NCBI RefSeq assembly: GCF_013423955.1
Contig: NZ_JACCKX010000001.1
Span: forward strand, 2,418,001-2,482,000
DNA length: 64,000 nt
Direction: 5' to 3'
Source: Ottowia beijingensis
Lineage (GTDB): Bacteria > Pseudomonadota > Gammaproteobacteria > Burkholderiales > Burkholderiaceae_C
Each line of letters opens with the position of its first letter. Within the stretch, counting starts at the first letter, position 1. The position numbers were made by a program, and so were the translations under genes. Shown one piece after another: positions 50,305 to 62,349 of the stretch. A model generated the notes under the pieces. That model searched no databases. It saw only the letters and a list, made by a program, of their open reading frames with translations, and was not told where the DNA came from.

Positions 50305-51184
50305 TCAGCGACCTGGTTCCTGCTTTCTCAGCAGCCAGACGCGGATATCTGGTCGTGACATCCTGATCAATGGGAGCAGCATTCTTATACAGAAGGCCAT
50401 TATGATCGATTGGATCTTTGAGGTGCTTCCCGCGTAATGGATGCGTTCCGTGAGGCCCGTTTTTCTATGCTGGGTAGTGCAGTGAGCGCCTCGACTTCAA
50501 AGCCTGTGGAGGTCGCAAGCCTAGTTATGGATTGTGTATCGAAGTAATATAAGTGAGGTGACGGAAGACCCACTTGCCACATTCTCTCAAACGGTGCAGA
50601 TTGACCCAGGCGCGCCATCAATTTGGAAAGCCGATAGATTATTCCTTGGCTGTCCGGGGCATTGACGACCACGTGCCCATGCTGAGATAGGTGGTCGTGG
50701 CAACTTCTCAACGTTGACTGAACGTCTGGAATATGCTCCAGAACATCATTGAAAATGATGATATCAAAAACATCCGCATCGTTGAGTACATCGGGGAAAA
50801 AACCTTGTCTCACGCGCAAGCCCTTGGCGCTGGTCGCGCTGGCAATCGCCTTGTCTGGCTCGATGCCTTCAACATCATATCTTTTCTGTGCTTGCTCCAT
50901 GAACCAGCCATGAGCACATCCGACCTCCAGCAGTAAGGGGCGTGTCTGAAGCTCCGATGGATATTGATGGTCAAGCCAATTCAGCAGTGTCGCAAAATTG
51001 GCCTGACGAAGTTTTTGAGTGCCGTGAGCCGCGCCGATTCATCCATTGCATCGATTTCATTTATTTTCGGCGTCAGAGAGGATTTTTCGAATTTGCAATG
51101 GTTGCATACGAAATGCCATTCGAAAAGACCAGGTCTCATCGCTGCGCCACAAGCAGCGCATTGGGTTATGGTCGATGTTGTCAT
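50305..51184 (-). CDS. Class I SAM methyltransferase with N-terminal zinc ribbon, frame broken twice
   Basis: About 293 residues, with breaks at the T run 51012-51016 and the T run 50460-50464 (plus strand). The N-terminus has a zinc-ribbon pair (CAACGAAM ... FVCNHCKFEKS). After the first break comes the SAM loop LLEVGCAHGWFMEQAQKR, then VEGIEPD, then FDIIIFNDVLEHIPDV and HLSQHGHVVVNAPD. The corrected C-terminus reads EKTGLTERIHYAGSTSK and ends in a helical tail. This layout is like the small-molecule methyltransferases found in polysaccharide clusters. Base composition is clearly lower in GC than the flanking genes, as is common for surface-glycan genes acquired by transfer. Confidence 0.78.
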
Positions 51185-51269
51185 TTTGGGGCTTATTGAG
51201 CAGGAGTTGCTTTGTTGTCGCCGTGATGCGAAGGGCGCTATTGTTCGTGACTGATGGGGGTACGGCTGC

Positions 51270-53268
51270 TTATCTTGGGGAGGGTGAAGGTGTATATGAA
51301 GGCTGGCGGCCTGTGTCGGGGAGTACCAGTGCGCGCCAGCGATCAGTGACTTCCGGTTTCACCATTTCGCCGCCGCCCCATGTGACGACGGTCCCCACCG
51401 GACAGACGTACGCGATTCTGAGGTCTCCCGGCCCTGCGGGGCGGAGATCCTGTGTGGCGTGGATCACGTATTCATGCATCTTGCCATCTCCGACCACATT
51501 CAGTTGGGGCGATGCCAGCATCCGATTTTCCTGGGGTGCGGTAAAGCCGACCTCCGCGTAACGGCACTTCTTTCCATCCGGTGGCCGGACCGCGAAGCGC
51601 AAGCGCCACAGGGCGTTGTCGCTCACCGCACGCCGGGAGGTGACTTCAGCAGAAGGTGTCATGGGAAATACCAGCGCGCCCGGCCGCTCGAGCAGTCGCC
51701 ATGAGGTTGCATCGACGCGGGAGATGTTCGTGGTGGCGATGCCGGCGGTGGCATCAACCCTGGCCAGGAGTGTGGTCGGCATGTCTTGCGGAAGCGGGTC
51801 CATCGACACGCGTTCGATACGGCGAGGGTGCGCCAGCAGAAGAGCGGCCGACAGGATCAGGACCAGGGCCAACACCTTGCTCGAAATGGCGGGGCCATGC
51901 ATGCCGCGTGCGACCAGGCGCCACTGCACGCCAGCGTCATCGCGCACCTTTTCCGCCCCGAGAAAGCGGCTCATCAGCGCCCAGCTGACGCCGGTCAACA
52001 CGCACAGCCAAGGCTCAAACAAGCCTGTGCTGTAACGACTGTTGTAAAGCACCGGCAGGAACTGTGCGAGCAGGCCCAGCATCCCCAGTAACAGCAGACC
52101 CGCTGCGATGGCGCGACGTCTTCCCATGGCGACCGGGTCTTCGCCGTTGGACATGGCTGCTGGCGCAAACTGCTGAAAAAACGCTTCCTGCCTTGACGTA
52201 ACCACAGTCCTCCCGTGACCAGAATGGCGCTAGCGATGCTGAACAGCTCGAACACGCGTATGCCACGCAACTCATTGCCCGAGACCGCGAGTGCGACGGG
52301 ATGATGGAACAGCCACCACCATGCTTTGCGCGCAAAAAACACCAGACGATCCGACCATGTGTAGCTGCTCAATGTTTCCATCGCAATATTGCGCAGGAAG
52401 CGGTCAGTTGCTAAGTGGAGGTGGTCGCCATGGGTGCCAGGGGCTAACCCGGCCAGCGCATTGACGTCGTAGTCAAGGCCGTAATAGGCGGGTTCGGTGC
52501 CCTGGCTGATGGGATTCAATCCCAGATACAGGCTAGTGCCAGACCCCGTCGCGATACCCCACAGTCCGAAGAGCACTCCGTTCTTCACAACCACGATGAG
52601 CGCCGGAACGAGGCCGAGCGCAATCATCAACGCCAGCTGCTGCGCTACGCCGTGCGCCGCGGTCGAACGCATTGAGGGCCACCAGGCGATGACCAGGCAC
52701 ATCACCAGCATCGCAGGTGCCATCAGCTGAAGCGCGGGTCGCCCGAGCAGCGTCATGGAAAGCCCGAAGGCACCCAGCGCGATCCAGCGGTGAGGCTGGG
52801 GCGTTCCCAGGATCAATCGGGCGCTGGCGAGAAACAGTGCGGACACGCCGGCGACATAGAACGGTTCCGTCCACTCGGCCACAAAGTATTCCCGCAACTC
52901 GGGATGGAGCGCGAACAAGGCTGCCGTCAGCAATGCCGCGCGCGTACCGCCCAGCAGATCGGCGGTGCGCCACAACATGGCTGCGGAAGCCAGAAACAGC
53001 GCCACGTTGGTAGCCGTATCGCATCCTGATCGAACTGCCACAAGGCCGGCCAGATGTAGGCCAGCGGCGCCATGCGGTAGCTTTCGGGGTCCAGAAAGAA
53101 GGCAAGCCCTTCGGTGGTGAGGCGCTGGGCTGCGGGCAAGTAGGTATATACCGCGTCATGGGGCGTCGGTCGGCCCCAGATTTCCGCCAAGCGAATGGCC
53201 GCCAGCACCAGCACCGGAACAAGCCATGCCATGTGCCAGCGGCGATCACGTGCATACGTCGTATTCAT
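51270..53268 (-). CDS. Large membrane glycosyltransferase-like protein (GT-C/PMT-like), frame broken twice
   Basis: About 666 residues after correcting breaks near 53013-53020 and at the A run 52176-52181. There are about ten hydrophobic segments and a C-terminal soluble domain of roughly 200 residues. The first periplasmic loop begins with RPTPHDAVYTYLPAAQRLTTEG, an acidic residue after helix 1 as in GT-C enzymes. RGTRAALLTAALFALHPELREYFVAEWTEPFYVAG-like text follows (seen as FALHPELREYFVAEWTEPFY). I cannot name the substrate. Context (GT2, flippase-like protein, methyltransferase) suggests transfer of a lipid-linked sugar to a surface molecule. The ATG lies 2 bp after the prfC stop. Confidence 0.65.
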
Positions 53269-53270
53269 GG

Positions 53271-54894
<1,624 letters not shown>

Positions 54895-54988
54895 GGCAGA
54901 AAACTCCGGGCGCGCAGTGCAGCCCGGGCGGGCGGCGCGCAAACGGTGAATTATCGCCCGCTCAACGCCCGAAAATGCACGCCGCCGC

Positions 54989-54994
54989 TATAAT
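54989..54994 (+). promoter_or_regulatory. Probable -10 box (TATAAT) of the ahcY transcript
   Basis: TATAAT at 54989-54994 lies ten bases ahead of the first riboswitch base, so transcription would begin near 55001-55004. No good -35 hexamer is found at 16-18 bases upstream. Confidence 0.6.
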
Positions 54995-55004
54995 CGCGGC
55001 CTTT

Positions 55005-55085
55005 CCGAGGAGCGTTGCAGCGCCTGCACAGTGCAGCCAGGCGTGAGGCTCGGAAGCCGATTTCTTCGCAACGACGCTCACCCAC
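55005..55085 (+). ncRNA. S-adenosylhomocysteine (SAH) riboswitch
   Basis: The sequence shows the family's conserved blocks in order: CCGAGGAGCGTTGC (55005-55018), a variable hairpin, GGCGTGAGGCTCGG (P1 partner CTCGG), then GCAACGACGCTCACCC (55068-55083). That last block pairs with GAGCGTTGC to form the pseudoknot. SAH riboswitches switch on genes for SAH recycling when SAH builds up. It is 70 bp upstream of ahcY, the standard target in betaproteobacteria, and should also govern tlyA and metF downstream. Confidence 0.92.
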
Positions 55086-55152
55086 TGATCGCGTGTGGTG
55101 AGTTTTTCATCCCGTCAGTGGTTTTTCAAATGCATCGCCTTTGGAGCAAACC

Positions 55153-56587
<1,435 letters not shown>

Positions 56588-56588
<1 letters not shown>

Positions 56589-56636
56589 GTTGATAGCTGC
56601 CTGCGCTTGGTGCGCGGGCGCTGGATGCCGATTTGC
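56588..56636. repeat. Repeat copy between ahcY and tlyA
   Basis: GTTGATAGCTGCCTGCGCTT, GGTGCGCGGGCGCTGGATGC, CGATTTGCC. It begins at the last base of the ahcY stop codon and ends about ten bases before the tlyA GTG start, filling the whole gap. It removes any recognisable Shine-Dalgarno sequence. Confidence 0.75.
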
Positions 56637-56646
56637 CTTGTAATCC

Positions 56647-57444
56647 GTGCGTGCCGACCAGTGGCTCGTCGAACGCGGCCTGGCCGCCAGCCGCAGCCAG
56701 GCGCAGCGCCTGATCGCGGCCGGTGCGCGCTGGCTGTCGCCCAGTGGCTGGAAGACGCTGGCCAAGAGCGACGAGCTGCCGCCGCACGCCGAGGTCGAGT
56801 TGCTCGACGCCGCCGAAGCGCGCTACGTCTCGCGCGGCGGGCTCAAACTGGAGGGCGCGCTGCGTGCCACCGGGCTTCAAGTCACCGGCTGGCATGGCCT
56901 TGACGTGGGCCAGTCCACCGGCGGCTTCACCGACTGCCTGCTGCAGCACGGCGCGGCCAGCGTGGTGGGCGTGGACGTGGGCCACGGCCAGCTGCACCCG
57001 CGCCTGCGTGGCGATGCGCGGGTGCGGGTGCTGGAAGGCGTCAACGCACGGCATCTGGTCGCTTCTCAATTGATAGCTGCTGGCGCAGGTGGGACGGGCG
57101 CTGAAGGCCGATTTGGCTCGGATTTCGACCTGATCGTCGGCGACCTGTCCTTCATCTCGCTCACGCTGGTGCTGCCGGCGCTGGCGCCCTTGCTCAAGCC
57201 CGGCGGGCATCTGCTGCTGCTGGTCAAGCCGCAGTTCGAGTTGCAGCCGGCCGACATCGGCAAGGGCGGCATCGTGCGCGATGCGGCGCGGTACGCCCAG
57301 GTCGAGCAACGCCTGCGCGCGGCGTGTGCCGAGGCGGGCCTCGCCGTGCGGCACTGGCTGCCCAGCCCCATTGCCGGTGGCGACGGCAACCGCGAGTTCT
57401 TCATTCATGCCGCTGCGGCGGCCATTTCAGTGACCCAGACATGA
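56647..57444 (+). CDS. tlyA: TlyA-family rRNA 2'-O-methyltransferase, with a translated repeat
   Basis: 265 residues from a GTG start. An S4 RNA-binding domain (MRADQWLVERGLAASRSQAQ, RLIAAGARW) is followed by an FtsJ/TlyA methyltransferase domain (YVSRGGLKLEGALRATGL, then LDVGQSTGGFTDCLLQHGA, the SAM loop near residue 92, then DLIVGDLSFISLTLVLPAL and LVKPQFELQP). Family members methylate 16S and 23S rRNA cytidines. Residues about 140-157 (SQLIAAGAGGTGAEGRFG) are encoded by a copy of the intergenic repeat at 57065-57116, in a loop between two strands. It lies between ahcY and metF on the SAH-riboswitch transcript, which makes sense for a SAM-consuming enzyme. Confidence 0.85.
   Translation: MRADQWLVERGLAASRSQAQRLIAAGARWLSPSGWKTLAKSDELPPHAEVELLDAAEARYVSRGGLKLEGALRATGLQVTGWHGLDVGQSTGGFTDCLLQHGAASVVGVDVGHGQLHPRLRGDARVRVLEGVNARHLVASQLIAAGAGGTGAEGRFGSDFDLIVGDLSFISLTLVLPALAPLLKPGGHLLLLVKPQFELQPADIGKGGIVRDAARYAQVEQRLRAACAEAGLAVRHWLPSPIAGGDGNREFFIHAAAAAISVTQT
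57065..57116. repeat. Translated repeat inside tlyA
   Basis: TCAATTGATAGCTGCTGGCG, CAGGTGGGACGGGCGCTGAA, GGCCGATTTGG matches the consensus of the repeat at 25005-25053 almost base for base. It keeps the reading frame open and lies between RHLVA and SDFDLIVGDL. Confidence 0.85.
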
Positions 57445-58274
57445 GTTTCCCGATCAGCCTTGAATTCTTTCCGCCCAAGACGCCCGAAGGCGCCGAAAAG
57501 CTGCGCGTGGTGCGCAGCAAGCTGTATGCGCTGGCGCCCGACTTCTGCTCCGTCACCTTCGGCGCCGGCGGCTCGACGCAGGAGGGCACGCTGGACACCG
57601 TGCGCGAGATCGTCGGCGAAGGCCAGCACGGCGTGCCGCACCTGTCGTGCATCGGCCAGACGCAGGCGTCGATCCGCCAGCGCCTGGCGACCTACCAGGC
57701 CGCGGGCGTCAAGCGCATCGTGGCGCTGCGCGGCGACCTGCCCAGCGGCTATGGCAGCGGCGGCGAGTTCCGCTACGCCAGCGACCTGGTGGCCTTCATC
57801 CGCGCCGAAACGGGCGAGCACTTCAAGCTGGCCGTCGCCGCCTACCCCGAGTACCACCCGCAGGCCCGCTCGCCCGAGGCCGACATCGACGCCTTCGCCG
57901 CCAAGGTGCGCGCCGGGGCCGATGTGGGCATCACGCAGTACTTCTTCAACGCCGACGCCTACTTCCGCTATGTGGACGAGCTGCGCCGCCGCGGCGTCGA
58001 CACGCCCATCGTGCCGGGCATCATGCCCATCACCAATTCCACGCAGCTGCTGCGCTTTTCCGACGCCTGCGGCGCCGAGGTGCCGCGCTGGATTCGCCTG
58101 CGCCTGCAGGCCTTCGGCGACGACGCGGCGGCCATCAAGGATTTCGGCGCCGACGTGGTGGCCGCGCTGTGCGAGCGCCTGCGCGCCGGCGGCGCGCCCA
58201 GCCTGCACTTCTACACGCTGAACCAGTCGGTGGCCACGCTGGAGGTGTGCCGGCGGCTCGGGCGCTGCGATTGA
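57441..58274 (+). CDS. metF: 5,10-methylenetetrahydrofolate reductase
   Basis: 277 residues. It makes the methyl donor 5-methyl-THF for methionine synthesis. SLEFFPPKTPEGAEKL is at the start (catalytic Glu in EFFPP). SVTFGAGGSTQEGTLDTV, HLSCIGQTQASIRQRL, RIVALRGDLPSGYGSGGEFR, AAYPEYHPQA, DVGITQYFFNADAYFRYVDE, GIMPITNSTQLLRFSD and LHFYTLNQS near the end are all family landmarks. The ATG overlaps the end of tlyA by four bases. ahcY, tlyA and metF form one methyl-cycle operon under the SAH riboswitch. Confidence 0.95.
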   Translation: MSFPISLEFFPPKTPEGAEKLRVVRSKLYALAPDFCSVTFGAGGSTQEGTLDTVREIVGEGQHGVPHLSCIGQTQASIRQRLATYQAAGVKRIVALRGDLPSGYGSGGEFRYASDLVAFIRAETGEHFKLAVAAYPEYHPQARSPEADIDAFAAKVRAGADVGITQYFFNADAYFRYVDELRRRGVDTPIVPGIMPITNSTQLLRFSDACGAEVPRWIRLRLQAFGDDAAAIKDFGADVVAALCERLRAGGAPSLHFYTLNQSVATLEVCRRLGRCD

Positions 58275-58300
58275 GCTTTATACGAAGATGGTTTGAATAA

Positions 58301-58345
58301 AGCGGCGTTTTCTGGACTTTCGTGTCTAAAAGACGCCGCTGCGAC
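58301..58345 (+). terminator. Possible terminator after metF
   Basis: GCGGCGTTTT at 58302-58311 and AAAAGACGCCGC at about 58327-58338 can form a stem. The T-run is inside the stem, not after it, so termination efficiency is uncertain. Confidence 0.4.
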
Positions 58346-58392
58346 AGCTTGAAACATGCGCTGGGCCGGCTGCGCCGGTAAAATCCGCCCCC

Positions 58393-59066
58393 ATGTTACG
58401 GGACACCTCTCCCGGCGCCCGCTTGCGCGGCGTGCCGGTTTCGGGAAGTGCACACCGTCTGCCGGCAGCCCGCTTGTTGTGTGTGGGCATGCTGTGGCTG
58501 GCAGCAGGGCCCTGGCGGCCCAGACGGTGAGCCTGAACGCTTCCACATCATCCGCTCTCTCCGAGCCTTGCTCTTCGGCCAAGGCCGTGCACGACATGCG
58601 TTGCCCCAACTACACCGGCTTCAGGGCGCGGTTGGGCGGCGATGCGGGCGCGCGCGAAGCCGCGTCGGGCGATGGCGCGCAAGGCCTGGTCGAACCGCAG
58701 CGCCCGGCCCTGGGCCTGCGTGGCGGGCGCGACCTGGGGCGTGGCATGGCCTCGTGGTACGGGCCGGGCTTCCACGGCCGCCTGACGGCCAACGGCGAGA
58801 AGTTCGACATGCACGAGCTGACCGCCGCGCACAAGACCCTGCCCTTCGGCACCCGCGTGCTGGTGCACAACCCGCGCACCGGCAAGGAAGTGGTGGTGCG
58901 CATTAACGACCGCGGCCCGTTCATCAAGGGCCGCGTGATCGACCTGAGCAAGGCCGCCGCCAAGGCCCTGGGCATGAAGGGCCGCGGCCACGACGCCGTG
59001 GTGCTGCGCGAAGTGCGCCCGGCGCGCGCAGGCGGCGAGCTGGTGGCGGCAGGCGGCGATACCTGA
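58393..59066 (+). CDS. rlpA: RlpA-like septal ring lytic transglycosylase/double-psi barrel protein, frame broken once
   Basis: About 224 residues when a G is added at 58507-58509. The N-terminus ([18 protein letters not shown]) is a signal peptide. The double-psi beta-barrel follows at residues 115-205: [19 protein letters not shown], then [39 protein letters not shown] and AAAKALGM. The aspartate in NDRGPF is the catalytic-type residue of the family. RlpA cleaves naked glycan strands at division septa in some bacteria. It is in the periplasm. There is no SPOR domain, so this is a short form. Confidence 0.85.
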
Positions 59067-59116
59067 CGGCTCCGGTGCCCTGCCGCGCAGCCCTGGCACG
59101 CCGCACAGTGCCAGAA

Positions 59117-59215
59117 CAAGCGATAGCCATTTGGCGCGGCTTCGCGGTATCAAAAAGAAGCTGCTGGCGCCCGTTGACAGGGCGCCAGCGCCTTTTTCAG
59201 CATCAGAAAAATTTG
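59117..59215. repeat. GCGATAGCCATTTGGCGCGG repeat, second copy
   Basis: AGCGATAGCCATTTGGCGCG, then GTATCAAAAAGAAGCTGCTG, then GCGCCCGTTGACAGGGCGCC and a T-rich end. It resembles the element at 7866-7960 over about 90 bases. The inner GGCGCCC...GGGCGCC hairpin followed by AGCGCCTTTTT could act as a terminator between rlpA and the convergent paaE. Confidence 0.7.
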
Positions 59216-59292
59216 AGAGGTTCCCCCTCTTGCAGAAGGGGTGTGCTCCTCTTTTCGGCCGCCGCCGTGGGCTGCGCCGCGGCGCGATCAGA

Positions 59293-60395
59293 TCAGCGCT
59301 CGTCGTAGCTCACCGTCAGCCTGTCGGTGGTCGGCCGCGCCTGGCAGCTCAGCACGAAGCCTTGCGCCATCTCGGCTTCTTCCAGCGTGAAGTTCTTGTC
59401 CATGCTCACGCTGCCATCCAGCACCTTGGCGCGGCAGGTGCAGCACACACCGGCCTTGCAGGAATAGGGCAGATCGAGCCCCGCCGACAGCGCCACGTCC
59501 AGCACGTGCTGGTCGCGCCGCATGCTCAGCTCGTGCTGCTTGCCGTCGATGACCACGGTCAGATCCACCTGGCCAGCCGGTGCTTCCGGGTCGGCCTGCT
59601 CGACGGCGGCGCGGCGCGCGGCGGTGCTCAGCGCCTCCAGCGTGGGTGAGGTGAAACGCTCGCTGTAGATGCGGTCTTCGGGCACGCCGGCAGCCTTCAG
59701 CGCCGTCTGAACCTGCTCGATCATGGCCTCGGGACCGCACACGAACACCTCGTCCATGCTCTGGCGGGCAGCAGCGTGTCGATCAGCTGCTGCACCTTGG
59801 CGGCGTCGATGCGGCCTTCCAGCATGGGCACTTCCTGCGCCTGGCGCGACAGGATGTGGATCAGCGTCAGGCGGTTCTTATACTTGTCCTTCAGGTCCTG
59901 CAGCGCCTCGTTGAACATCACGCTGCTCATGCGGCGGTTGCCGTACACCAGGGTGAACTTGGCGCTGTCCGACTCTTCCATGGTGCTGGCGATGATGCTC
60001 AGGATGGGCGTGATGCCCGAGCCGGCCGCAAAGCCCACGCGGTGCAGCGCGCGCGGCTTCTTGATGGTGAAGCGGCCATCGGGCGGCATCACGGCCAGCT
60101 TGTCGCCGGCTTTCAATTGCGTGGCGGCCCAGTTCGAGAACACGCCGCCTTCCATGGGGCGGATGCCCACTTCCAGCTCCTTCGCCTGGCTGTAGCGGCT
60201 GCGCGTGCTGCAGATCGAGTAGTTGCGCCGCACGTCCTGCCCGTCGATGGTGGTGCGCAGGGTGAGGAACTGGCCGGGCTGGAAACTGAACGACTCCTGC
60301 AAATCATCCGGCACCGCAAAGGTGATGGCGACCGAGCCGGCGGCCTCGGGGCTGACGCGGGCGACGGTGAGATCGTGGAAGCGAGGAACAGACAT
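59293..60395 (-). CDS. paaE: 1,2-phenylacetyl-CoA epoxidase, reductase subunit PaaE, frame broken once
   Basis: About 367 residues after adding one base near 59763-59768. The FAD/NAD(P) reductase module has SFQPGQFLTLRTTIDGQDVR, RNYSICSTRSRYSQAKEL, GGVFSNWAATQL and VGFAAGSGITPILSIIAST. EVFVCGPEAMIEQV comes after the break. The C-terminal plant-type ferredoxin domain follows, with four cluster cysteines in YSCKAGVCCTCRAKVLDG and, further on, VLSCQA. PaaE feeds electrons from NADPH to the PaaAC oxygenase. It is the last gene of the paaABCDE unit and ends against rlpA. Confidence 0.92.
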
Positions 60396-60511
60396 GGGGT
60401 GAGCGCTCCTGGGAATCTTCTGGGATGTGAACGAGGTGGATGCCAAGCGAGGTTCGCCCGGCCGCTGCGCGCGTCCCTTGGGGGAAGGCGCGCCGCGACT
60501 CAGGGTGGGCG

Positions 60512-61068
60512 TCAGAGCCTCTTGAAGTAATCGAACGGCTCCATGCAGTCGAGGCAGCGGTACAGCGCCTTGCAGGCGGTGGAGCCGAAATGCGAGGTTT
60601 CGGTGGTGTTGACCGAGCCGCACTGCGGGCAGGCCACTTCGACCTTGGCGGCGGCGTGCGGCGCGAACCGCAGCGCGGCCTCGCCCGGCGCCTGGGTGCC
60701 GCACTGGGGCGGCGCGATGCCGTAGGCGCGCAGCTTCTCGCGCGCCTCGGGCGTCATCCAGTCGGTGGTCAGGCGGGGGCGAGCTGGGTGACGACGCGGC
60801 CTTCGACGCCCGCGCCCTTCAGCACGGCGCCGATGTCGTCGGCGATCTGGTCCATGGCGGGGCAGCCGCTGTAGGTGGGAGTGATGACCACCTCGACGCG
60901 GCCGTCGGCGCCGCGGCGCAGGTCGCGCAGGATGCCCATCTCGCGCAGGGTGACGACGGGGATCTCGGGGTCGGTCAGCTGGTCGAGCGCGCGCCAGAGC
61001 GGCGCGAGCTCCGGCTCCCTCTCCCGCGGGGCGGGAGAGGGTTGGGGTGAGGGTGATGTGTCGCGCAT
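60512..61068 (-). CDS. paaD: Phenylacetyl-CoA epoxidase maturation protein PaaD, frame broken once, start altered by repeat
   Basis: About 185 residues from the ATG at 61066-61068, with a lost G at the run 60775-60779. The MIP18/DUF59-type domain starts APLWRALDQLTDPEIPVVTL and continues REMGILRDLR and TPTYSGCPAMDQIADDIG. After the break come TTDWMTPEAREKLRAYGIAP, a zinc-ribbon VACPQCGSVNTTETSHFGS, and CKALYRCLDCMEPFDYFK. PaaD is needed to build the iron centre of the epoxidase or its partner cluster. The first 17 residues (MRDTSPSPQPSPAPRERE) come from a G/C-rich repeat. A GTG at 61141-61143 overlapping the paaC stop is an equally plausible start. Confidence 0.85.
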
Positions 61069-61115
61069 GGCAGGCCGCCCCTCACCCCCACCCTCTCCCC
61101 AGAGGGGCGAGGAGT
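61015..61115. repeat. G/C-rich repeat block at the paaC/paaD junction
   Basis: CCCTCTCCCGCGGGGCGGGA GAGGG and CCCCTCACCCCCACCCTCTC CCCAGAGGGGCGAGG hairpins, the same family as in uvrA. The block separates the paaC stop (61140) from the conserved part of paaD and supplies part of the paaD coding sequence. Confidence 0.8.
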
Positions 61116-61139
61116 AACAGCCAAAATGCGACCGTACGA

Positions 61140-62023
61140 TCACCACGTCGCTCCCGGATGCGCGCGTGCCAGGCTCTGCATCTCGCCCAGCAGGTAGCTC
61201 AGGTATTCCGAATGCACGCCGCGCTTGCCTTCGGGAACATAGCGCTTCACATCGGCCGGGCGCTTCAGCGTGGCTTCGGCGATGGCTTCGTCGACCATCT
61301 GGTGCCACGCGGCGCGCAGGCTGGGCACGTCAACGCCGGAGCCCGATGCATTCGCCTCGGACTCCAGCGCGCTGGCGGTCCAGAACTCTTCGGTGAAGGG
61401 CAGCAGGTAATCCAGCGCGGCCTGCGCGCGGCGCTGCGACTCCTCGGTGCCGTCGCCCAGGCGCAACAACCAGTCGCGCGAATGGCGCAGGTGGTAGCGC
61501 ACTTCCTTCAGGCTCTTGGCGGCGATGGCGGCCAGATGCTCGTCGGTGGACTGCTGCAGCCGTTCCCACACCTGCACCATCAGCGCGCTGTAGAGGAAGT
61601 TGCGCACGATGCTCACCGACCAGTCGCGCGCGCCGCCGGCGGCGGGCACCAGGCCGGTGTGGTGCGGCAGCTCCAGCAGCACGTAGTTGCGGAAGTCGCT
61701 GTCGCCACGGAAGTAGGCCAGCGTGTCTTCGGTGATCGCGCCAGCGGGCCAGGTGGCGCCGCGCGGCGCGCGCACGTCGCCGTTCAGCCGCTCGGCGGCA
61801 TATTGGTACAGCAGGCGCGCCTGGCCGATCAAATCGAGGCTGTTGTTGGCCATGGCCAGGTCTTCTTCCAGCACCGGCGCGTGGCCGCACCATTCGGCGT
61901 TGCGCTGGCCCAGCACCACGGCGTTGTCGGCCAGGTGCAACAGGTAGTCGATGGGCGCTTGCTTTTTGTAGCTGCTGGCGCTGTTCTGGCGGGCGCCAGG
62001 GCCGTATCCGATTCTGCGTGCAT
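61140..62023 (-). CDS. paaC: Phenylacetyl-CoA epoxidase structural subunit PaaC, frame broken once, repeat-encoded N-terminus
   Basis: About 294 residues with a lost base at the T run 61963-61967. The helical PaaA/PaaC fold is clear: YLLHLADNAVVLGQRNAEWC, then EEDLAMANNSLDLIGQARLL, DFRNYVLLELPHHT and LKEVRYHLRHSRDWLLRLGD. GVHSEYLSYLLGEMQSLARAHP is at the end. PaaC is the catalytically silent partner of PaaA. Its first 20 or so residues ([20 protein letters not shown]) are encoded by a copy of the AGCTGCTGGCGC repeat in reverse. This makes the protein longer than the usual ~250. The start overlaps the paaB stop as TGATG. Confidence 0.9.
61955..62016. repeat. Translated repeat at the 5' end of paaC
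   Basis: GCGCTTGCTTTTTGTAGCTG, CTGGCGCTGTTCTGGCGGGC, GCCAGGGCCGTATCCGATTC. It matches the interspersed repeat family in order and spacing (AGCTGCTGGCGC core, GGGCGCC arm, CCGATT end). Confidence 0.75.
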
Positions 62024-62325
62024 CACATGTGCCCCACTTCTTCAGGAATTTCGTAGAACGTGGGGTGGCGGTAGATCTTGTCGCTGGCCGGCTCGAACAG
62101 CTGGTCCTTCTCGCTCGGGTCGCTGGCGGCGATCAGGTGCGAGGGCACGACCCAGATCGACACGCCTTCCTGCCGGCGCGTGTAGACGTCGCGCGCCATC
62201 TGCAGCGCGTGCTGCGCATCGCTGGCGTGCAGGCTGCCGCAGTGCTTGTGCTCCAGGCCTTGCTTGGATCGAACAAAGACTTCCCAAAGCGGCCAGTCTT
62301 TCAGGGCGGGTTGTGCGGTGCTCAT
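62023..62325 (-). CDS. paaB: Phenylacetyl-CoA epoxidase subunit PaaB
   Basis: 100 residues. [20 protein letters not shown] is the hallmark near the N-terminus. [30 protein letters not shown] and [20 protein letters not shown] at the C-terminus complete a typical PaaB. It is a small structural subunit that helps hold the PaaAC oxygenase together and is needed for activity. It lies between paaA (25 bp gap) and paaC (overlap). Confidence 0.95.
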   Translation of the reverse strand: MSTAQPALKDWPLWEVFVRSKQGLEHKHCGSLHASDAQHALQMARDVYTRRQEGVSIWVVPSHLIAASDPSEKDQLFEPASDKIYRHPTFYEIPEEVGHM

Positions 62326-62349
62326 CGTGTGTTCTCCGGGGTGTTTGTC

